Origin: CAIXLI01 sp964587125
GTDB lineage: Bacteria; Pseudomonadota; Alphaproteobacteria; UBA9219
NCBI GenBank assembly: GCA_964587125.1
Contig: CAZPKC010000002.1
Coordinates: 1 to 64,000, forward strand
Length of the DNA stretch: 64,000 nt
Direction: 5' to 3'
In this document: positions 60,180 through 64,000 of the stretch, in pieces
How positions within the stretch are numbered: the stretch's first letter is position 1
Layout of the letters: each line of letters opens with the position of its first letter
Made by a program: the position numbers and the translations under genes
Notes under the pieces: generated by a model
Told to the model about the DNA's origin: nothing
Seen by the model: only the letters and a program-made list of their open reading frames with translations
Databases searched by the model: none

Positions 60180-61694
60180 CTATCGTCCATAATTTTGTTG
60201 AGTATAAGGCGAAGCGGTCGCCCCATATGTACTACGTAATCCGGGATTTGCATAATTCGGATAGGGAACGGTTCCCGAAAGGTTGTCTCCGTAGCCGGAA
60301 ATAGTGTTTCCCGGATAGCCGGAGTTCATCCCGTTGACTCCCGGAGGAGGATACCCGCCGTTAACGCCATACCCCTGACCGTTGCCCATGCCCTGATTTT
60401 GTTGAATCCCCATTGTGCCGCCGGTGGCGGAGGGTTCCAAAACCGGAGAGACAAAGAACAAACCGAAAGGAGTTCCCGCCGCAACGCGCACCAGCGGTTT
60501 TGTCAAATTGGCTTGTTGTTGAAAGAACTGACCCATTGTTTGGGCGCCCTGACTTAATCCGGTGTACATGCCCTGCTTGATGCCGTTGCTTGTCTGCGTC
60601 GTGATGGTCGTTGTGCCGTTGGTTGTGATGGAGGAGCTTCCTTGCGCCATCGCCTGCCCCATTCCTTGCAAGAAACCGGCTGCGGCCGGAAGAACGACGC
60701 GCGCGAAATAGCGTTCATCAACCTCGGTTGCCATCCCGCCTAAAGTCGTGTCCGGATCAAGCGCGAGGGCATTGATTTGGTAGTCTTTCCCCTCTTTATC
60801 GGCAAGGGTGAACTTCATGACGAGATATTTCTCATATCCGTCAGCCACTTGGAAGGAGCCAATAGCCCGCGCCCCCGTTAAGGGACCCGATACAATTTGA
60901 GCAAGAATAGGCCCGGGAACATCGGAATTGGCCTCCGTCAAAAGCTGAGCGTAGTTAACCGACCCCGCCTTGACGATTGTTTTCGCCGGAGGCGTTCCGG
61001 AAGAAGAAGTATCCGGCGAAGCTGCCAGACCCCCTTTTGCCGATTCACCCGTGGCCGCTTCCGCCTTGGACACCGTTACGCTTTTAATGCCTTGGGGCGC
61101 CCAGCTTGTCAGTAACTGCTGCATCTGGTGTTGCATCGCCTCAGCTAACGAGCTGTCGAATTGCTCAGGCCGACCCTGTTGCTGGGCTTGCTGCTTCTGG
61201 GTTTGTTGCTGTTGAACTTGCTGCTGTTGAACCTGTTTCTTCAAGCTTTCCGTTTCGGCGCGAAGCTCTTTCAACGGATCGTCTTTCTTTTCCGATCCGG
61301 CGCCAAATCCGCCGACGTCCGATGTTTGCCCCATCGGCGTCGGAATGGCGCTTCCTCCGGTTGCGATCGCCTGCTGGGCGCGCTCATTGTTAGCCAGCTC
61401 GGTCTGTTGGCGCATATAAGGCGAAACGGCGCCGCCGGGCGCCTCTTTCATAACGGGGGGCTTGCTAAGGCGCGCGACGTCTTCGCCGGTCTTTTTGCCC
61501 CCGAAGAAATTGACAGCTGCTACGCCTACGGCGAAAACAGCGACGATAAGCACCATGAACTTGAAAAGAGGCCGCGAACGCCATGCTTCCGCCAGATTTC
61601 CAACGGCGCTGCTGGGACGCGCAACTTCTTCCGGAGCCCCAATTTCGGATTCGATGAAGTCGTCTGTATTTTCGTCTTCGGAATTATTTGTCAT
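60180..61694 (-). CDS. dotG: DotG/IcmE, type IVB secretion core channel protein
   Basis: A 504-residue VirB10-like core protein. Membrane helix at about 45-65 (FMVLIVAVFAVGVAAVNFF), a Gln-rich coiled coil (about 135-170), and a conserved C-terminal domain with PILAQIVSGPLTGARAIGSF, INALALDPDTTLGG and VRVAAGTPFGLFFV, the DotG/TrbI hallmark. It lacks the long pentapeptide-like repeat array of Legionella DotG, hence the shorter length. The ATG at 61694 overlaps the dotH end by 11 bp with AGGAC upstream. It spans the periplasm from inner to outer membrane. Confidence 0.88.
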   Translation of the reverse strand: MTNNSEDENTDDFIESEIGAPEEVARPSSAVGNLAEAWRSRPLFKFMVLIVAVFAVGVAAVNFFGGKKTGEDVARLSKPPVMKEAPGGAVSPYMRQQTELANNERAQQAIATGGSAIPTPMGQTSDVGGFGAGSEKKDDPLKELRAETESLKKQVQQQQVQQQQTQKQQAQQQGRPEQFDSSLAEAMQHQMQQLLTSWAPQGIKSVTVSKAEAATGESAKGGLAASPDTSSSGTPPAKTIVKAGSVNYAQLLTEANSDVPGPILAQIVSGPLTGARAIGSFQVADGYEKYLVMKFTLADKEGKDYQINALALDPDTTLGGMATEVDERYFARVVLPAAAGFLQGMGQAMAQGSSSITTNGTTTITTQTSNGIKQGMYTGLSQGAQTMGQFFQQQANLTKPLVRVAAGTPFGLFFVSPVLEPSATGGTMGIQQNQGMGNGQGYGVNGGYPPPGVNGMNSGYPGNTISGYGDNLSGTVPYPNYANPGLRSTYGATASPYTQQNYGR

Positions 61695-62790
61695 GATCTT
61701 CGTCCTGCAAAATCTGGGCGCGCACCAAAGCTCCATTGTCGGACATCAAAAGAACGGGCGCAGAGCCGGTTTCGTAAACCGTCGTGCCGTCGGCCGAGAC
61801 GATGCTGGCGTTCCATGCGGGGGAGAGCAAGGTCAAAGGCGTTCGCACATAGACTTTGTCGCCGACGGCCCAAGCTTTCGTCCTTGCGTCAAGGCCGCTT
61901 ATCTGGACGCGCTTGGCGTTAGGCGGCGGTTCGTTTTCAAGAAGCAGCGTTAACGTTTCGTCCCCCGCTTCAAGGCGGGGACGGCTGATGATCTGCGGTT
62001 TTGCGCCGGGGCCCATCTTGCCGATGCGCGCGTCGTAACGCAAATCAACCGTCGGCCCTCCCGAAGAAAGGCGGAAAATGACGGGGGTTGGCAAGTCCTT
62101 GAGAAGGATGGATAAATCCCCAGTTCCAACGCGTGTCAGAGGCATAATGCGCACGACATGCGTTCCGGCTTGGGTTGGGGACACTTCGAAGTTTCCGCCG
62201 ACGCCGACATCCAGAATGGGCCAAGGCTCTCCCGTTGCGTCGACCATTGTAATCGTTGTGACAAACCCAGAATCAAGATTAATTTGCGGAGGCTCAACGC
62301 CGGGATCGAGGGAGATTGTTCCAATCCGAGTCAGGCCCTTGGGCGTTCCTTCATAAGGGGGCTGGGCCGCCGTTTGGGTCTCTTCAAGGCGTCTCATAAA
62401 ATCGCGGATTTGGTCGGGAGAAAGAGGAATAAGCCCCGTCGCCGCTTTATCATAAGACTTAAGGTTGTGCTCCAGCTCGTTTTTTCGCGCAAGGGCATCG
62501 GCGTCGGTCTGCGCTTGCAAAGCGGCCTGTTCCGCCTGCGCCGCAAGTTGATTCGGGTCGGAAGAAAAGGCCGAAGCCGGAGGCGGAGAAGGAATTTCGA
62601 TGCCGGAAGAGGAGGCAGCGGACGCCTGCGGGGCCGCAACTGCGGCAATCTCAGCCGGAGAAGGCGCGGGCGCGCTCGACGGCGTCTCATTTGCAGAGAA
62701 ACACGTCCCCGAAAAGGCCAACAAAGCGCCAGCCGCTAACAGGAAAAGCCCGCCCGACTTAACCCGGAAATGAAGCGATATATAAGGCAA
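61684..62790 (-). CDS. dotH: DotH/IcmK, type IVB secretion outer-membrane core protein
   Basis: A 368-residue protein with a signal peptide (LFLLAAGALLAFSGTCFSAN). The Ala/Pro-rich N-terminal part is followed by the family core: PLSPDQIRDFMRRLEETQTA, SLDPGVEPPQINLDSG and ATGEPWPILDVGVGGNFEV. The start is TTG at 62790 with GGAG seven bases before. First gene of the trio; DotH forms the outer-membrane ring with DotC and DotD, which are not in this window. IncI TraN is the related plasmid protein. Confidence 0.85.
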   Translation of the reverse strand: MPYISLHFRVKSGGLFLLAAGALLAFSGTCFSANETPSSAPAPSPAEIAAVAAPQASAASSSGIEIPSPPPASAFSSDPNQLAAQAEQAALQAQTDADALARKNELEHNLKSYDKAATGLIPLSPDQIRDFMRRLEETQTAAQPPYEGTPKGLTRIGTISLDPGVEPPQINLDSGFVTTITMVDATGEPWPILDVGVGGNFEVSPTQAGTHVVRIMPLTRVGTGDLSILLKDLPTPVIFRLSSGGPTVDLRYDARIGKMGPGAKPQIISRPRLEAGDETLTLLLENEPPPNAKRVQISGLDARTKAWAVGDKVYVRTPLTLLSPAWNASIVSADGTTVYETGSAPVLLMSDNGALVRAQILQDEDHDK

Positions 62791-62963
62791 AAAACATCTC
62801 CAAATGCAGACACCCTATCTGTCCGAATCTTATTGTTTGACCACATGAAAGTTAATAGTAGGTTTATATCAATCATTTCTCCTGCGTTTCAAGTCTCCGG
62901 GGCGCGGGAAAAATCGAAAAGGACGTTTGTTTGCAAAACTAAAATTAACCAAAAGAGGCGCCC

Positions 62964-63374
62964 ATGTTTTCCGTTCATGTCGTTTTGCTTTACGCCGGCA
63001 TCCTTGGTCTTTTGCTGGTCGTTCTTTCTTTTAACATGATGAAAAGCTGGATGCGGGCGATGGGCAAGGGGGTTCAGAACGACCCCGATTTGCGCCGCGC
63101 CGAAGCTCTTGTCGGAAGCTTTACCGATTATGTTCCGTTAACCCTTCTTCTTATGGGCGCGGTCGAAACCTGCGGTGCTCCTGCCGTAGCGCTTCATGCG
63201 ATGGGGGCCTGTTTGGTTGCAGCCCGCCTGATGCACGCTTTTGGCAGCAATTACTCTCGAGTCTCCGATGCCCTCCGGTTTCTCGGCGCGCAACTGACGT
63301 ACCTCGTTCTTACGGTCGCCAGTTTTTGCTGTTTGTTTTATTGTGCGATGCCGCAGCTGGCCGGGGAGGGGTAA
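62964..63374 (+). CDS. MAPEG-family membrane protein
   Basis: A 136-residue protein of the MAPEG family (membrane-associated proteins in eicosanoid and glutathione metabolism) with four helices. SFTDYVPLTLLLMGAVET and LVAARLMHAFGSN fit the family. It may conjugate glutathione or have no enzyme role. Divergent from dotH by 173 bp. Confidence 0.85.
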   Translation: MFSVHVVLLYAGILGLLLVVLSFNMMKSWMRAMGKGVQNDPDLRRAEALVGSFTDYVPLTLLLMGAVETCGAPAVALHAMGACLVAARLMHAFGSNYSRVSDALRFLGAQLTYLVLTVASFCCLFYCAMPQLAGEG

Positions 63375-63433
63375 AGGGAAGCAGAATAAGACAGGGGTCT
63401 CCGCCGTCGCGTTCGGCAAGCTAAGAAAAATGG

Positions 63434-64000
63434 CTAATTTTGCAAAAGCCGCCTTAACAATTCGACATCTTCGCGGAAGGTCGCATCGTAGGCGGAAAGC
63501 TCTTCGATTTTGCGGACGGCGTGAATAACGGTCGTATGATCGCGCCCGCCGAATTTGCGGCCGATTTCCGGCAAAGAGCGCGGCGTCAGTTGTTTTGCCA
63601 GATACATCGCTACTTGGCGGGGCCTGGCGACGGCGCGGGCGCGGCGGGCGGAGGACATGTCGGCGACGCGGACGTTGTAATGTTCCGCCACCTTCTTTTG
63701 GATTTCGTCGATCGTGACGCGACGCTCGGAAGCGCGCAGCATGTCGGACAAAACTTCCTGCGTCATTTCAAGCGAAATCGTGCGCCCTACAAGCTGCGCG
63801 TGCGCGACGATGCGGTTTAAAGCCCCCTCGAGCTCGCGCACGTTCGAGGCGATCTTGTGGGCGAGAAACTCCATCACTTTGTCCGGAACGGGGCATCCAA
63901 GCTTGTCGGCTTTGGCGTGAAGAATGCCCAAGCGTAATTCATAGTTGACGGGATGCAAATCGGCGACCAACCCCCACCCGAGGCGCGAACGCAGGCGCTC
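63434..64000 (-). CDS. dnaA: Chromosomal replication initiator DnaA (5' end outside window)
   Basis: The last ~188 residues of DnaA. The frame is open to the window end, so the start lies to the right. Sensor II region ERLRSRLGWGL, then domain IV with the DnaA-box recognition signature GRDHTTVIHAVRKIEE. C-terminus LLRRLLQN. It would bind the candidate DnaA boxes at 36.1 kb. It lies about 27 kb from the putative oriC. Confidence 0.96.
   Translation of the reverse strand, partial: ERLRSRLGWGLVADLHPVNYELRLGILHAKADKLGCPVPDKVMEFLAHKIASNVRELEGALNRIVAHAQLVGRTISLEMTQEVLSDMLRASERRVTIDEIQKKVAEHYNVRVADMSSARRARAVARPRQVAMYLAKQLTPRSLPEIGRKFGGRDHTTVIHAVRKIEELSAYDATFREDVELLRRLLQN

Overview
The window is chromosomal DNA from an alphaproteobacterium. 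Support comes from the gene order mnmG-rsmG-parA-parB, a DUF299 (RP001-like) gene beside a candidate origin, a recA gene with the alphaproteobacterial LexA box GAAC-N7-GAAC, ihfA followed by a merR gene, phaA/phaB, and a perfect CtrA-type site (TTAA-N7-TTAA) in the putative origin. Dot/Icm-type (type IVB) secretion genes are also present, which suggests a host-associated, predatory or conjugation-competent lineage. I cannot name the species.

Region 1 (1 to about 9560) looks like one end of an integrative island. A P4-type tyrosine integrase (8205-9395) lies next to the 3' end of tRNA-Val(CAC) (9561-9635), and the island runs off the left edge. Its main operon, read right to left from 4606 to 263, encodes three small unknown proteins, then argininosuccinate synthase-like, PLP aminotransferase and DapA-like enzymes. 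A cluster of four 17-bp palindromic sites (4684-4772) precedes it. A second copy of that cluster, with identical 22/28/22-bp spacing, lies at 96-184, where its leader is cut off by foreign-looking sequence. Two related XRE-type regulators, three small proteins and a 398-residue orphan protein make up the middle of the island.

Region 2 (9.6-36 kb) is core genome, mostly on the minus strand: phaA-phaB, ihfA-merR, an EtfB lysine methyltransferase with ubiA, recA, dnaG-yqeY, a frameshifted comM, an orphan type IV prepilin, ybeY with a CDF metal exporter, a CbpA-like chaperone, a BI-1 protein, a solitary dotM, parB-parA-rsmG-mnmG, a diguanylate cyclase and rho.

Region 3 (35676-36359) is a gene-free AT-rich stretch with DnaA boxes and a CtrA site. 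Transcription diverges from it (rho leftwards, DUF299 and mreCD-mrdA rightwards), so it is the best oriC candidate.

Region 4 (36.4-64 kb) holds the DUF299 kinase regulator, mreC-mreD-mrdA, hslVU, an orphan hisA lacking the usual catalytic Asp, a STAS protein, dut, SPFH/NfeD membrane genes, rpsO-GNAT-pnp, an etfB-HAD-etfA operon, a small methyltransferase/acetyltransferase group, secA, the dotH-dotG-dotF operon, a MAPEG protein and the 3' part of dnaA.

Two functional links stand out. The EtfB methyltransferase near 13 kb and its probable substrate EtfB near 50.5 kb are both present. The T4BSS parts are split between 26-27 kb and 59-63 kb on either side of the origin.
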